A DNA stretch of 64,000 bases. Origin: Pseudomonas nitroreducens TX1. Lineage in GTDB: Bacteria; Pseudomonadota; Gammaproteobacteria; Pseudomonadales; Pseudomonadaceae. The translations under genes were made by a program, and so were the position numbers. A model generated the notes under the pieces. The model saw nothing but the letters and a program-made list of their open reading frames with translations, was not told where the DNA came from and did no database searches. The DNA is taken from NCBI RefSeq assembly GCF_000313755.1, contig NZ_AMZB01000123.1, positions 1 to 64,000 on the forward strand. Direction: 5' to 3'. Below are positions 63,438 through 64,000 of the stretch, piece by piece; within the stretch, counting starts at the first letter, position 1, and each line of letters opens with the position of its first letter.

Positions 63438-64000
63438 TCAGGACTGCAGCGTTTCGACAGCCAGCCTTAGCGCCATCGCGACGAAAGCCAGGGTGAAAGT
63501 CCAGCGGATCAACGTCATCACCGCCGGGCGTCCGATCACATGCTGGCGCACCCAGGAAGCCAGCAGTCCGTAGCCGATGAACACGGTGAAGGTCATCAGG
63601 GCGAACACCAGGCCCAACACCAGAAACAGGGCGCGGGTATCCTCGCTGCCGGTCGGCACGAACTGCGGCAGGAAGGCCAGGAAGAACAGCCCGAGCTTGG
63701 GGTTGAGCAGGTTCAGCCACAGACCGGTGCCCAGCACCTGCGTGGTGCTGCGTGGGCTGCCGGCCGAATCCAGCGCCAGCGCGCCACTGCCGCGAAATAC
63801 CTGCCAGGCGATGAGCAGCAGATAGGCCGTGCCCATCAGCCGGATGACCTGCAAGCTGGCCGCGCTGGCCTGCAGGATCAGCGACAGGCCGAAGGTGGCG
63901 ACCAGCAGTTGCGGGACCATGCCCAGCGTGCAGCCCAGCGCCGCGACCATGGCTGCGCGGGCGCCGAGGCCGAGGCCGACGGCCAGGGTGTAGAGCACAC
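63438..64000 (-). CDS. LysE-family amino acid exporter, 5' end outside the window
   Basis: The visible 187 residues form a LysE/RhtB transporter with five or six hydrophobic segments (GTGLWLNLLNPKLGLFFLAF is the typical middle motif). The frame is open to the window edge and begins at the family's usual PGP-DMLYTLAVGLGLG point, so about 20 N-terminal residues are missing. The exported substrate is unknown. It is convergent with the kinase gene. Confidence 0.85.
   Translation of the reverse strand, partial: VLYTLAVGLGLGARAAMVAALGCTLGMVPQLLVATFGLSLILQASAASLQVIRLMGTAYLLLIAWQVFRGSGALALDSAGSPRSTTQVLGTGLWLNLLNPKLGLFFLAFLPQFVPTGSEDTRALFLVLGLVFALMTFTVFIGYGLLASWVRQHVIGRPAVMTLIRWTFTLAFVAMALRLAVETLQS

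Overview
The window looks like the chromosome of a high-GC, polarly flagellated Pseudomonas. Gene content and order (flgZ-flgN-flgM-flgA-cheV-cheR-flgBCDE-flgFGHIJKL-glycosylation genes-fliC-flaG-fliD-fliS-fliT-fleQ-fleSR-fliEFGHIJ), the FleQ sequence and the many REP-type repeats fit the genus, and the proteins resemble the P. aeruginosa side of it. The species cannot be fixed by eye. No tRNA, rRNA, CRISPR array, insertion sequence or prophage is visible.

Region 1 (1-7218) is a glycolate utilisation locus. glcD, glcE, glcF and glcG run leftward with overlapping ends, followed after a terminator by a lactate/glycolate permease. The GntR-family activator glcC diverges, and two near-identical TGGT-N3-ACCA operators lie in the divergent region.

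Region 2 (7227-24462) is accessory metabolism: a MerR regulator with a divergent old-yellow-enzyme gene; a divergent MFS/TetR pair; an FAD amine oxidase whose fold order appears circularly permuted; an AbrB-family membrane protein with a divergent LysR regulator; a TauD-type dioxygenase; a periplasmic acylase of the PvdQ/HacB type; a PiT phosphate transporter flanked by composite repeats; a PauA-like gamma-glutamylpolyamine synthetase; and an MFS transporter.

Region 3 (23713-62479) is one contiguous flagellar and chemotaxis block of about 39 kb. The control hierarchy can be read from the DNA. fleQ has a sigma-70-like promoter. fleSR, fliE and fliD have -24/-12 sigma-54 promoters, as expected of FleQ-dependent genes. 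flgB and flgF also have sigma-54 promoters, but these two alone carry upstream CGGCAA/TTGCCG dyads that may be FleR enhancers. fliC, flgM and fliS have sigma-28 (FliA) promoters. Between flgL and fliC lies a flagellin-glycosylation module: a TPR-methyltransferase and an 1823-residue multi-domain FgtA-like glycosyltransferase, possibly with its own sigma-54 promoter.

Region 4 (62531-64000) holds a small APH(6)-type kinase and the 3' part of a LysE-family exporter that runs off the window.

The most interesting observations are the apparently permuted amine oxidase, the candidate FleR enhancer motif, the five-module glycosyltransferase with a degenerate internal GT-A domain, a REP element that encodes part of the FlgI signal peptide, and dispersed composite repeats, one copy of which splits fliI from fliJ.
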